DNA of 64,000 bases from Prolixibacteraceae bacterium (lineage in GTDB: Bacteria; Bacteroidota; Bacteroidia; Bacteroidales; Prolixibacteraceae): the NCBI GenBank assembly GCA_009773765.1, contig WTWZ01000003.1:62001-126000 (forward strand), in the 5' to 3' direction. Under the pieces are notes generated by a model, which saw only the letters and a program-made list of their open reading frames with translations, ran no database searches and was not told the DNA's origin. The first letter of the stretch is position 1. Each line of letters starts with the position of its first letter. A program made the translations under genes and the position numbers. Of the stretch, positions 17,168 through 26,386 are shown piece by piece.

Positions 17168-18229
17168 ATGACAAACGAACAATGGGAACTGTTGCTTGCC
17201 ACAGTCAGGGGGAAAATCCCGGCAAAGCCCGTAACCGGTTTTATTGTTGACAGCCCATGGATTCCGGGCTGGGCAGGTGTTTCTACGCTTCAGTTTTATT
17301 CTTCCGAGGAAATCTGGTTTCATGCCAACAAAAAAGTAATTGAAACTTTCCCCGATATTATATTTCTGCCCGGGTTCTGGTCAGAATTTGGCATGTGTAC
17401 CGAACCCTCGGCATTTGGCGCTAAAATGGTTTGGAACAGTTACAACCTGCCTCATGCCGAAAGAATTATGACCGACATTTCGGAGGCCGGCAACCTGAAA
17501 CTTCCCAACCCAAAAACCGACGGCCTTTTGCCGTTTGTCATTCAGCGCATGGCAAATTACCAAAAACCTATCCGGGAAATGGGGCACGAAATAAAATTCG
17601 CTGTTGCCCGCGGACCGCTGAATATTGCATCGTTTTTAATGGGGACAACCGAATTGATGATGGGTTTCATGATGGACCCGGAAAACAGCCACCGTTTGCT
17701 TGAAACGATTACACAGTTTTCAATTAACTGGATCCAGCATCAGAAAGAGATGTTCCCGGATATTGAAGGAATTCTGGTTTTAGACGATATTGTTGGTTTT
17801 ATTGGCGACGATGAATGTAAGGAATATGCAGTTCCATACATAAAAAGGATTTTTGATTCGTTCGATTCGAAGTTGAATTTTTTTCACAATGATGCGCAGG
17901 GTTTGGTTTCGACTCCCTATTTGAAAAAAATGGGTGTTGACCTTTTCAACTTTAGTTTCGAGCACACCATGAAAGAAATACGCAGGTTGGCTGGTCATGA
18001 AATTGCATTAATAGGCAACCTGCCCCCCCGCGATGTACTGGCTGCCGGAACGCCTGACCAGATAAGGGAAGAAACACGGAAAATGGCAAATGAATTTGGC
18101 GATAGAAACAGGGTAATCTGGTCGTGTGGCGGCGGAATGCCACCCAATGTAACCACCGAAAACATTCTGGCGTTTAAGGAGACAATTGATGAAGTGGCCT
18201 CTCCCGGCCTCTCCAAAGGAGAGGAGTAA
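17168..18229 (+). CDS. Uroporphyrinogen decarboxylase-fold methyltransferase-like protein
   Basis: A 353-residue cytoplasmic protein of the URO-D superfamily (MtaA/MtbA/CmuA group) rather than heme-pathway HemE. The region TEPSAFGAKMVW and the C-terminal barrel strands (ALIGNLPPRDVLAAGTPDQI, VIWSCGGGMPP) are typical. At the zinc site of the MtaA type the residues are H240, D242 (FFHNDAQG) and C320, so one Cys ligand of the usual H-x-C...C is replaced by Asp. It heads a probable operon with two DUF6807 genes. The last residues (ASPGLSKGEE) come from an intergenic-type repeat. Likely roles are methyl transfer to a corrinoid protein or an unrecognised lyase. Confidence 0.82.
   Translation: MTNEQWELLLATVRGKIPAKPVTGFIVDSPWIPGWAGVSTLQFYSSEEIWFHANKKVIETFPDIIFLPGFWSEFGMCTEPSAFGAKMVWNSYNLPHAERIMTDISEAGNLKLPNPKTDGLLPFVIQRMANYQKPIREMGHEIKFAVARGPLNIASFLMGTTELMMGFMMDPENSHRLLETITQFSINWIQHQKEMFPDIEGILVLDDIVGFIGDDECKEYAVPYIKRIFDSFDSKLNFFHNDAQGLVSTPYLKKMGVDLFNFSFEHTMKEIRRLAGHEIALIGNLPPRDVLAAGTPDQIREETRKMANEFGDRNRVIWSCGGGMPPNVTTENILAFKETIDEVASPGLSKGEE
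18196..18226. repeat. GC-rich dispersed repeat overlapping a gene end
   Basis: A CCTCTCC...GGAGAGG inverted repeat, similar to copies at 20588, 29895 and 36401. It encodes the last codons of the URO-D-type gene. Confidence 0.6.
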
Positions 18230-18264
18230 GAAAAGAAAAAACAATTCAACAAAAAGTATTAATA

Positions 18265-19569
18265 ATGAGAAATATATATAATCTGAAGCAATCAAATCAC
18301 CGCTGCAAAAAGTCCCCCTTCGGGGGATTTAGGGGGCTTTTGTTTTTATTACTTTCATTTGCTAACCCGGTTTTTGCTCAGCAATTAGCAAAGCTCAGCG
18401 TTAAAATTTCAGAGGAAAGAATCGATGCGCCGGTGTCGGTTTCTTTGGATGGAATAAACTATAATACCGACAAAGGGAACCTGGCGCTTTACGAAATCAC
18501 TTCAACCGGAGAAAAGCCGGTTTCAAGCCAGGTGGAAGCTGGTCATTCTGCCCGGCTTTGGTTTATTTTGAATGGCGTTTCAGCAAAAAATACTGAACGG
18601 ACATTTGTGTTGAAACTGGAAGAAAAAGCTGCAACAGCACATTCAAAAGTTTTACTAAAAAGAGACCACAAAGATTTAAGTTTGCAGATGAACGAAAAAC
18701 CAATTCTGAGCTATCGGTTTGCGACAACCTATCCACCTGATACAATAAACCCGCTTTTTAAAAGGTCAGGGTTTATTCATCCGCTTAGTTCCCCGGGAGG
18801 CGAGGTTTTATCGCGAATTCAACCGCCCGACCATTATCACCATTACGGAATATGGGGACCGTGGACAAAAACAACTATTGCAGGCCGCGAGGTGGATTTC
18901 TGGAACCTTTTTTCAGGTCAGGGAACTGTAAAATTTACAGGATTTCTTTCCGAGGCTGAAGGGGAAATCTTCAGCGGATTTCAGGCATTGCAGCAACACA
19001 TTGATTTTGGGGCAAAAGGCGAAGACCAGATTGCAATGAACGAAATTCTGGATGTACGTGCCTGGAATATTGGCGAAGGAGTTTGGATGATTGATTACAC
19101 CACTTCGCTGAACAGCCCGCTGAAAAACGGAATTATGCTCAACGCCTATCGTTACGGCGGAGGAATTGGTTTTCGGGCCACCGAAAAATGGCATAAAGAC
19201 AATTGCACTGTACTGACTTCAGACAATAAAACCCGGATTGATGCCGATGGGTCGTTTGCACGGTGGTGCATTGTGGAAGGCGAATCGGCTGCAAAAGAAG
19301 GCCGGTCGGGAATTTTGTTTCTGAGCCACCCATCGAACCGGATGCACCCCGAACCGATGCGCATTTGGCCGCTCGATGCAAATGGCGGGCGGGGCGATAT
19401 GTATTTCGAGTTTGTTCCAATCCGTCACCACGATTGGAAAGTTGAACCAAAACAGAATTACACCTTAAAATACCGGATGATTGTATTTGATGGGAAAATG
19501 GATGCTGCTACTGCTGAAAAATACTGGAACAGTTTTGCGAAAAATCCACAGATTGAAATATTAAAATGA
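18265..19569 (+). CDS. Exported PmoA-like (DUF6807) protein
   Basis: A 434-residue exported protein of the DUF6807/PmoA-like family common in Bacteroidota and Planctomycetota glycan loci. Family marks are PPDHYHHYGIWGPWTKTTIA, GREVDFWNLFSGQGTV, GILFLSHPSNRMHPEPMRIW and a C-terminal LKYRMIVFDGKMD. The biochemical activity is not established. The N-terminus is unusual: the signal peptide (to NPVFAQ) carries the insert KKSPFGGFRGLLF, encoded by a dispersed GC-rich hairpin. A second DUF6807 gene follows 124 bp later. Confidence 0.82.
   Translation: MRNIYNLKQSNHRCKKSPFGGFRGLLFLLLSFANPVFAQQLAKLSVKISEERIDAPVSVSLDGINYNTDKGNLALYEITSTGEKPVSSQVEAGHSARLWFILNGVSAKNTERTFVLKLEEKAATAHSKVLLKRDHKDLSLQMNEKPILSYRFATTYPPDTINPLFKRSGFIHPLSSPGGEVLSRIQPPDHYHHYGIWGPWTKTTIAGREVDFWNLFSGQGTVKFTGFLSEAEGEIFSGFQALQQHIDFGAKGEDQIAMNEILDVRAWNIGEGVWMIDYTTSLNSPLKNGIMLNAYRYGGGIGFRATEKWHKDNCTVLTSDNKTRIDADGSFARWCIVEGESAAKEGRSGILFLSHPSNRMHPEPMRIWPLDANGGRGDMYFEFVPIRHHDWKVEPKQNYTLKYRMIVFDGKMDAATAEKYWNSFAKNPQIEILK
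18307..18341. repeat. GC-rich hairpin repeat inside a signal-peptide coding region
   Basis: AGTCCCCCTTCGGGGGATTT followed by AGGGGGCTTTT forms nested hairpins. It is in frame within the signal peptide of the DUF6807 gene at 18265. Confidence 0.65.
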
Positions 19570-19576
19570 AAATTGA

Positions 19577-19623
19577 TGCCACAGATTCACAGATTGGAGA
19601 ATAAAATCTGTGAATCTGTGGCA
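19577..19623. repeat. Perfect 19-bp inverted repeat
   Basis: Arms 19577-19595 and 19605-19623 are perfectly complementary with a 9-nt loop; the core reads CACAGATTCACAG. Part of the arm (ATCTGTGG) recurs at about 19662. It lies between the two DUF6807 genes. It may end or attenuate transcription, or be a mobile repeat. Confidence 0.75.
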
Positions 19624-19693
19624 AATGATATAATAAAGTGGCGAATTATAACCTAAGAATCTGTGGTATAAAATAAAAATCAATAAAATAAAA

Positions 19694-20587
19694 ATGAAAA
19701 AATCTATCTTCTTTATTATCAGTTTTTTTATCATTGTTTCTGCGGCACTTGCACAAACCAAAGTAACCGCCGAAAAGGTGGGCGATAAAATTGAGTTCAG
19801 GGTAGATGGCAACCTGTTTACAAGCTACATATTATCGGACTATGAGAAATACCCTTTCTTTTTTCCGGTAAATGGCCCATCGAATGCAGGCGTAACTTCG
19901 ATGCGCAACGCCAATTACCCACACCACAGTTCGCTGTTTTTTGGCTGCGACAAGGTGAATGGAGGCAATTACTGGCAGGAAAAACTAACTGACGGCCAGA
20001 TTATTTCGTTACGGGCAGATATCGTTGAAACCGGCGGCAACAAAGCTGTGGTTGAAAATGAATGTATCTGGCGCCGTCCGGGTGCCGATTCACCGATTAA
20101 AGACAAACGTAAAATTACGGTAACAAATCCTTCGAAGGATAAATTCATTATCGATTTTGATGTAACCATGGAAATGCTGATGGATGTAACCATCGAAAAA
20201 ACAAACCATTCGCTTTTCAGCGGCAGGATGGATACCGATTTGGCAGTAACCAACGGCGGCACAATGATAAATGCAGAAGGTGAAACTTCAGAAAAGGGCA
20301 CTTTTGGAAAACCATCGCCCTGGATTGATTTTTACGGACAGCGAATGGGAAAAACCGAAGGAATGGCGATTTTACAGCACCCTTCAAACAAATGGTTCCC
20401 GACGCCATGGTTTACCCGCGACTACGGTTTCTTTTCGCCAACACCCATGTACTGGCCTGCGAACGATAAAAATACAAGATTGAAAAAAGGAGAACATATT
20501 AAATTGCGCTACCGTGTAATTGTACATTCGGGGAACCATATTGAAGCCGGGATTGCTGAGGAGTTTGCAAAATACGCGAAAGAATAG
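19694..20587 (+). CDS. Exported PmoA-like (DUF6807) protein, second copy
   Basis: A 297-residue exported protein (signal peptide to SAALAQ). It belongs to the same DUF6807 family as the previous gene but is shorter. Marks are NYPHHSSLFFGCDKVNGGNY, WIDFYGQRMGKTEGMAILQH, PSNKWFPTPWFTRDYGFFSP and LRYRVIVHSGNHIEAGI. Conserved histidines (HHSSLFFG, QHPSNKW) are shared with the family and could form a site. The catalytic function is unknown. It precedes an exported Gfo/Idh protein, a pairing that suggests a joint role in oxidised or unusual sugar processing; this is inference. Confidence 0.82.
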   Translation: MKKSIFFIISFFIIVSAALAQTKVTAEKVGDKIEFRVDGNLFTSYILSDYEKYPFFFPVNGPSNAGVTSMRNANYPHHSSLFFGCDKVNGGNYWQEKLTDGQIISLRADIVETGGNKAVVENECIWRRPGADSPIKDKRKITVTNPSKDKFIIDFDVTMEMLMDVTIEKTNHSLFSGRMDTDLAVTNGGTMINAEGETSEKGTFGKPSPWIDFYGQRMGKTEGMAILQHPSNKWFPTPWFTRDYGFFSPTPMYWPANDKNTRLKKGEHIKLRYRVIVHSGNHIEAGIAEEFAKYAKE

Positions 20588-20620
20588 GAAGCCTCCCCCG
20601 ACCCCTACGAGGGAGGGGAG
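20588..20620. repeat. GC-rich dispersed repeat
   Basis: GAAGCCTCCCCCGACCCC followed by a GGGAGGGGAG arm, directly after the DUF6807 stop codon. A further hairpin GCGGTT/AACCGC lies at 20668-20682. Both look like intergenic repeats. Confidence 0.6.
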
Positions 20621-20731
20621 TTCGGAAAGAAAAAATGCAAGAATGAGAAAATGCGAGAATAGGTGTAGCGGTTTTCAACCGCGAATTTTAAGCGGTTCAG
20701 AGCCCATACTTTAAACTTTAAACTATTATAT

Positions 20732-22105
20732 ATGAAACGAAGAACATTTTTAAGAAATGCCTCGGCTGCAACAGCCGGCGCAATTGTAATCCCAACCATT
20801 GTTCCTTCCTCCGTATTTGGTAAAAATGCGCCAAGTAATACAATACAGTTAGCACAAATCGGATGTGGCCGCATTGCCCGGGTGCATGATATGGCCGATT
20901 TATTCCGCTACGAAAATGCCCGTTTCGTTGCCGTTTGCGATGTTGACAAAAACCGCATGGCCGATGGAAAAAAACTTGTGGAAGACACCTACAGCAAGAA
21001 ATATGGCAGTAACAGCGCTGTTGATGTAAAAATGTATGAAGATTACCGTGAAATTCTGTTACGCAGCGACATTGATGCAGTGGTAATAAGCACGCCTGAT
21101 CATTGGCACTCGCAACCCGCCATTGAGGCAGCGCTTGCCGGAAAAGACATTTACCTTCAAAAGCCAACTTCGCTTACTGTTACCGAAGGCCGTTTATTGA
21201 GCGATATTGTTCACCGGCAGGGGGTGATCCTGCAGGTTGGAACACAGCAACGTTCTGATGCCCAGTTCAGGGTGGCAGCAGAATTGGTTCGCAACGGGCG
21301 GATTGGTAAAGTTCATACCGTAAAAATTGGCTTGCCGGGCGATCCTTCAGGCCCGCTTTTTGAAAAAATGCCAGTTCCTTCGGCTTTAAATTTCGATATG
21401 TGGCTGGGTTCCACCCCCGAAATTGACTATACCGAACAACTGGTCCACCCTCAAAAAGGGTACGACCGTCCGGGGTGGTTGCGCCACGAAAATTATGGCG
21501 CGGGAATGATAACCGGCTGGGGCCAGCACCACTACGACTCTGCGGCCTGGGGAATGGATACCGAATTTACAGGACCAGTTTCTGTAGAGGCTGTAGCCCA
21601 GTTTCCGAAATTCGGAAGCTGGAATGTACACGGCGATTTTATGGTAAAACACGAATATGAAAACGGGATTACTGTTTATACCAGCGGAGGTTTCCCGAAC
21701 GGAATACGCTATGAAGGGACAGATGGATGGGTTTTTGTAACCCGAGGCGCTTACCGAGCCACTGCCAGCGACCCGGTTCCTGCCGGGGCAACCAAAGCGC
21801 TCGACGCCAGCGACCCGAAAATTCTTGAATCAAAAATTGGCGAAAACGAAATTCACCTTTACCAAAGTAAGGAACAGCACCTTAACTGGCTGGATTGTAT
21901 CAAATCACGCAAGCCGCCAATTTCACCGGTTGAAATCGGGCACCGCGCCTGCACGGTTTGTTTAATCAGTCATATTGCAATGAAAGTTCCGGGAATATTA
22001 AAGTGGAATCCCAAAACCGAACGATTTGTTGATAACGATTTGGCAAATTCGATGTTGAGCCGTCCGCAACGATATCCTTACGGAACTGATTATATAAAAC
22101 GATAG
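20732..22105 (+). CDS. Gfo/Idh/MocA-family oxidoreductase with Tat signal
   Basis: A 457-residue NAD(P)-dependent oxidoreductase. The N-terminus has a twin-arginine signal (MKRRTFLRNASAATAGA), so it is exported folded with its cofactor. The Rossmann part starts at IQLAQIGCGRIARVHD and contains AVVISTPDHWHSQPAIEAAL and AGKDIYLQKPTSLTVTEGR, where the family's EKP is QKP. The C-terminal substrate domain includes GWGQHHYDSAAWGM. Members of this exported group act on glycosides or sugar acids, some by 3-keto intermediates; the substrate here is unknown. It ends the rightward operon. Confidence 0.9.
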   Translation: MKRRTFLRNASAATAGAIVIPTIVPSSVFGKNAPSNTIQLAQIGCGRIARVHDMADLFRYENARFVAVCDVDKNRMADGKKLVEDTYSKKYGSNSAVDVKMYEDYREILLRSDIDAVVISTPDHWHSQPAIEAALAGKDIYLQKPTSLTVTEGRLLSDIVHRQGVILQVGTQQRSDAQFRVAAELVRNGRIGKVHTVKIGLPGDPSGPLFEKMPVPSALNFDMWLGSTPEIDYTEQLVHPQKGYDRPGWLRHENYGAGMITGWGQHHYDSAAWGMDTEFTGPVSVEAVAQFPKFGSWNVHGDFMVKHEYENGITVYTSGGFPNGIRYEGTDGWVFVTRGAYRATASDPVPAGATKALDASDPKILESKIGENEIHLYQSKEQHLNWLDCIKSRKPPISPVEIGHRACTVCLISHIAMKVPGILKWNPKTERFVDNDLANSMLSRPQRYPYGTDYIKR

Positions 22106-22112
22106 AAATCAG

Positions 22113-22146
22113 AGAGGCTACTCATAAAAAGTGTAGCCTCTTTTTA
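22113..22146 (+). terminator. Rho-independent terminator
   Basis: A 9-bp stem AGAGGCTAC (22113-22121) / GTAGCCTCT (22133-22141) followed by a T run, 8 bp after the oxidoreductase. It overlaps the stop codon of the convergent mtgA gene. Confidence 0.88.
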
Positions 22147-22869
22147 TAACCAGGGCAGCGGACTGTGCAGCCTCATTTGCCGCTGAATCCAGTCTATCCG
22201 GCTTCTGACATACGGCCCGGGATTGCTGGCATTCCATTTTCGCGGGCTTGGCAATATGGCAATTATTGATGCCGATTGATATTTGGACAGTTTAGAAGCG
22301 CTCGTGCCAAAGTAGTTTTTAGCGGCTGCTTCAACCCCATAAATCCCGTTGCCCATTTCAATGCTGTTCAGGTAAACTTCCAGAATCCGTTTTTTTCCCC
22401 AGATGAGTTCGATTAAACCGGTAAACCAAACTTCAAGGCCTTTTCTCACCCAGCTTCGCTGCGGCCAGAGAAAAACATTTTTTGCCGTCTGCTGCGAAAT
22501 GGTACTTGCCCCGCGTAATCTCCCGTTTTTCTTTTGCGACTCCTTTCTTGCTTTTTCAATCGCCTTAAAATCAATCCCGCGATGGTTAAGAAAATTCTGA
22601 TCCTCGCTGCATACCGCTGCCAGTTGCAGGTGCGGAGAGATTTTTTTCATTGGCTCCCAATCGTGTTTTAATACCACTTTTTGTCCCGATGTTATTTGCT
22701 GGGCAGATCGAATCAACATTAATGGGGTAACCGGAACCGGAACCCATTTTAAAATAATTACCAAAAACAGGGACATACAAACAAAAAAAATGGAGATTTT
22801 AAAAATGAGCCTCACTAAATATTTTAATGCGTTCTTTTTAATCCATTCCAATTTTTCCGTATTACTCAT
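22144..22869 (-). CDS. mtgA: Monofunctional peptidoglycan glycosyltransferase MtgA
   Basis: A 241-residue GT51 enzyme that polymerises lipid II into glycan chains at the outer face of the inner membrane. One N-terminal membrane helix is present (about 15-40). GT51 motifs: the catalytic glutamate in [13 protein letters not shown], then [40 protein letters not shown] and [11 protein letters not shown]. No transpeptidase domain follows, so it is the monofunctional type of normal length. It faces against the surrounding carbohydrate genes and looks like an unrelated housekeeping insert. Confidence 0.95.
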   Translation of the reverse strand: MSNTEKLEWIKKNALKYLVRLIFKISIFFVCMSLFLVIILKWVPVPVTPLMLIRSAQQITSGQKVVLKHDWEPMKKISPHLQLAAVCSEDQNFLNHRGIDFKAIEKARKESQKKNGRLRGASTISQQTAKNVFLWPQRSWVRKGLEVWFTGLIELIWGKKRILEVYLNSIEMGNGIYGVEAAAKNYFGTSASKLSKYQSASIIAILPSPRKWNASNPGPYVRSRIDWIQRQMRLHSPLPWL

Positions 22870-23236
22870 TGTTTCAAATTTTGTTAAATGTTAAATCTGA
22901 TTTCTTGCAAATATAATATCATACTTTGCAAAATATGGACATCAGTATATTCACTATTCCTTATACATTTAGACGTTGAATTTAAACGAAAAGAAAGAAA
23001 ACAACCAGCGCGATGTGACAATTATAAGTCAATTCGCCCAAAATTGTTTTTAAAATATTACTAATCAATACCTAAAAGTAAATTTATGAAAGAAACCATC
23101 TTCTATTTTTCCTGTTGTTTTAGTTGAGTTGATGAACACATTTGTGTAAATGATTTATCTTAGAACGATTGTTACTATTCGGATTTTTTTGTAATATCCA
23201 ATATAAAATTTCATTTAACCTATTAAATTTTAATTT
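22870..23236. other. Intergenic region between mtgA and susC
   Basis: No gene is seen in these 367 bp. On the minus strand TATATTTG (22908-22915) matches the -7 consensus for mtgA. The susC side is AT-rich with a long leader but no promoter that I can place with confidence. Confidence 0.4.
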
Positions 23237-26200
23237 ATGCGAAAACTACTGTTTTTATTAATGGTGTTCGTTGTGTTTATAAGTAGCACAATGGCACAAA
23301 AAACGGTTACAGGCACTGTAACCGCCGAAGACGCCCCGCTGCCAGGGGTAGCGGTAATTGTGAAAGGAACAACCGTAGGGACTGTAACCAATCCCGACGG
23401 CAATTACTCGCTCAGCGTTCCTGCTAATGCAAAAACTCTATTGTTTTCCTTTATCGGTATGAAACCCCAGGAAATCGAAATTGGCGAACAAAGTACCATC
23501 AGCGTAAAAATGGAGGCTGATGTTATTGGTTTGGAAGAGGTTGTAGCAATTGGTTACGGGACCATGAAAAAAAGTGACCTTACCGGAGCTGTTTCCACAG
23601 TGAAGGCAAGCCAGGTTGAAAACGAAAAACCACAGGCACTACAGGATATGTTACGTGGTAACATTGCCGGTTTGCAGGTTGGATTTTCAACAACTGCAAA
23701 AGGTGGCGGCGATATGGAAATCAGGGGTGACAATACCTTGAAAGCCGCTTCCAATCCGTTAATTGTTCTGGATGGTGTAATTTATCAGGGAGCGCTTGAA
23801 GATATTAACCCGAATGATATTGAAAGTATCGATGTTTTAAAAGATGCTTCTTCGGCAGCGGTTTATGGTTCACGGTCGGCCAACGGAGTTGTTTTGGTTA
23901 CCACAAAAAAAGGGGTAAAGGGAAAACCCGTTATTAATGTAAACTCAAGTGTTGGGGTAGCTACCATGGGAACTTTGGAGGATGTTTATGATCCTTATGG
24001 ATTTGTATCCTGGAGAACAGAAGTTATGCAGTCTCTTAATTATTACAATGCTGCTACAAATAAAAAACTGTATAAATTTGAAGATCCAGACAATCTGCCC
24101 GAAGGTGTAACCAAAGAAATGTGGCTCGATGGCAGTGCCGGCAATGAAACAGATATATGGCTTGCACGTCTTGGTATGCTCCCTGTGGAAATTGCCAATT
24201 ACAAGGCAGGGCAATCGGTTGACTGGACCGACATGGTGTTTCAGAATGGTTTACGTCAGGATTACAACATTTCATTATCAGGGAAATCGGATGCTGTTAC
24301 TTACTACATGTCGCTGGGATACAACAATAACCAAGGCATTATTGTGGGCGACGGATTTTCAACCATCAGGGGAAGGGTAAACCTCGATGCAAAAGTAACC
24401 GATTGGCTGACTGTGGGCATGAATACCCAGTTCTCTGACCGTGACGAAAGCCGCATGAACCGTGCAAATGCTGATGGTTCAAATCCCGATCCAACCATTC
24501 AGGCTGACTGGGGTACGAGAATTAATAATTCGCCATGGGGCTCTATTTATAACAATGATGGCGTTACCTGGCGAATCAGCCCTGTTGACGACCTTGGCCG
24601 CGGGGCAAGGCACTCATTATATGATATGACTTTTCAGGAGAGAAGACGTTTTTATAATACCCTAAACGCTAATTTATATGCAACCATTAAACTGCCTTTT
24701 AATATTTCGTACCAGATAAATTTTGCACCTCGTTACCAGTGGTACGAATTTATGAACCACCAATCAACCAAGCACGAAGAATGGGCAAGATTCGGGGGCC
24801 AGGCCAAACGTCTTCAGGAAAAAATTTATAGCTGGCAGGTTGATAATTTGATTAAATGGAACCAGACTTTTAATGAAATCCACAAGTTCGATGTTACATT
24901 ACTTGCCAACTCTGAAAAGTTTCAAAGCTGGCAGAATTACATGTCGGCCCAGAATTTTCAGCCAACCGATGCTTTAGGTTTCCACCGTATGGAAGCAGGC
25001 ACGGGATCTACGTTTCAGATTACCAGCAACGATGAATACGAAACAGCCAACGCGCTTATGGGCAGAGTATTCTATTCTTTGCAAGACAAATACATGTTAA
25101 CAGTTACCATGCGCCGCGATGGTTATTCGGCATTTGGACAGGAACATCCCTATGGTTATTTCCCCTCGGCTGCTTTGGGCTGGGTTTTTACTGACGAAGG
25201 ATTTACAAAAAATAATATTCTTACCTACGGAAAACTTCGTGTTTCTTACGGAAGCAACGGTAACCGTGCCATTGGCCGTTACGAAGCCCTTTCAGATATG
25301 GCCACTGGCAAATATCCTTATCAGACTTTAACTGGTACTGTTTATGAAGGTACTCAGCTTTACGTGAACCGAATGGCCAACTCGGAATTGAAATGGGAAC
25401 AGACAGAATCGTTAAACTTTGGATTGGACTACGGAATACTTGATGGATTGTTCGACGGATCAATAGAGTTTTATACCGCCAGAACAAAAGATGTTTTGGT
25501 TGACCGCAGGCTGCCCGATATTCTTGGTTTTAACTCGGTAGCATCGAACCTTGGGCAGGTTGACAACTTTGGTGTTGAAATCGTGTTCAATGCGAGGGTA
25601 ATGGACCGTGAAAATTTCAACTGGAATATCAATACCAACTTCACGCTGAACAGAAACGAGATTGCACATTTGTACGGCGATATGGTTGATGTGAAAGATG
25701 CACAAGGGAATGTAATCGGACAGAAAGAAGGTGATGATTACACCAACGGATGGTTTATCGGTGAAGCAATCGATGTGATTTGGCAGCCAAAAATTCTGGG
25801 TGTATGGCAAATCGGCGAGGAAGATCAGGCCAAAAGGTATGGACAGTTCCCGGGCGATTTCAAACTTGAAGATGTAAACGATGATGGTAGGATAAACGAC
25901 CTCGACAGACAGTACCTTGGGTACCGCACTCCCCGGTTCCGCTGGAATATGCGCCAGGAATTCAATATTTACAGAAACTTTGATATATCTTTCATGATTT
26001 ACTCCTACTGGGGACACAAGGGAACCATGAATTCTGCCAAAAACAGGGATAGTTTTCCGGAAAGGGTAAATTCATATAAAATTCCATTCTGGACACCTGA
26101 AACACCTCACAATGATTATGCACGTATATATTCGGCAGAGGGGGGCGCTGTTTTTGATGTTTGGAGAGATCGTTCTTTTATCCGGCTTGATAACATTTCA

Positions 26201-26374
26201 CTGGCCTATACTGTGCCAAATTCTTTATTAAGCAAAGCAAATATTGCCAATCTGAAAATATTTGCCACAGCCCGTAACGTAGGTTGGTGGGCGCCTGAAT
26301 GGAACTTCTGGGATCCGGAAAACAGTGGCCCGAATCCACGTATTTTCACTCTTGGAGTTAATTTAACGCTATAA
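23237..26374 (+). CDS. SusC/RagA-family TonB-dependent outer-membrane transporter
   Basis: A 1045-residue outer-membrane glycan transporter. A signal peptide (to STMAQ) is followed by a CarboxypepD_reg-like domain (VTGTVTAEDAPLPGVAVIVK), the TonB box region (VVAIGYGTMKKSDLTGAVST), the plug domain (LQDMLRGNIAGLQV, NPLIVLDGVIYQG, DIESIDVLKDASSAAVYGSR) and a 22-strand barrel ending NPRIFTLGVNLTL. There is no extra STN domain, so it is not the FecR-signalling type and is more likely controlled by the AraC genes nearby. susD follows 12 bp later. Substrate cannot be read from sequence. Confidence 0.97.
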   Translation: MRKLLFLLMVFVVFISSTMAQKTVTGTVTAEDAPLPGVAVIVKGTTVGTVTNPDGNYSLSVPANAKTLLFSFIGMKPQEIEIGEQSTISVKMEADVIGLEEVVAIGYGTMKKSDLTGAVSTVKASQVENEKPQALQDMLRGNIAGLQVGFSTTAKGGGDMEIRGDNTLKAASNPLIVLDGVIYQGALEDINPNDIESIDVLKDASSAAVYGSRSANGVVLVTTKKGVKGKPVINVNSSVGVATMGTLEDVYDPYGFVSWRTEVMQSLNYYNAATNKKLYKFEDPDNLPEGVTKEMWLDGSAGNETDIWLARLGMLPVEIANYKAGQSVDWTDMVFQNGLRQDYNISLSGKSDAVTYYMSLGYNNNQGIIVGDGFSTIRGRVNLDAKVTDWLTVGMNTQFSDRDESRMNRANADGSNPDPTIQADWGTRINNSPWGSIYNNDGVTWRISPVDDLGRGARHSLYDMTFQERRRFYNTLNANLYATIKLPFNISYQINFAPRYQWYEFMNHQSTKHEEWARFGGQAKRLQEKIYSWQVDNLIKWNQTFNEIHKFDVTLLANSEKFQSWQNYMSAQNFQPTDALGFHRMEAGTGSTFQITSNDEYETANALMGRVFYSLQDKYMLTVTMRRDGYSAFGQEHPYGYFPSAALGWVFTDEGFTKNNILTYGKLRVSYGSNGNRAIGRYEALSDMATGKYPYQTLTGTVYEGTQLYVNRMANSELKWEQTESLNFGLDYGILDGLFDGSIEFYTARTKDVLVDRRLPDILGFNSVASNLGQVDNFGVEIVFNARVMDRENFNWNINTNFTLNRNEIAHLYGDMVDVKDAQGNVIGQKEGDDYTNGWFIGEAIDVIWQPKILGVWQIGEEDQAKRYGQFPGDFKLEDVNDDGRINDLDRQYLGYRTPRFRWNMRQEFNIYRNFDISFMIYSYWGHKGTMNSAKNRDSFPERVNSYKIPFWTPETPHNDYARIYSAEGGAVFDVWRDRSFIRLDNISLAYTVPNSLLSKANIANLKIFATARNVGWWAPEWNFWDPENSGPNPRIFTLGVNLTL

Positions 26375-26386
26375 TTTTGTAAAAAG

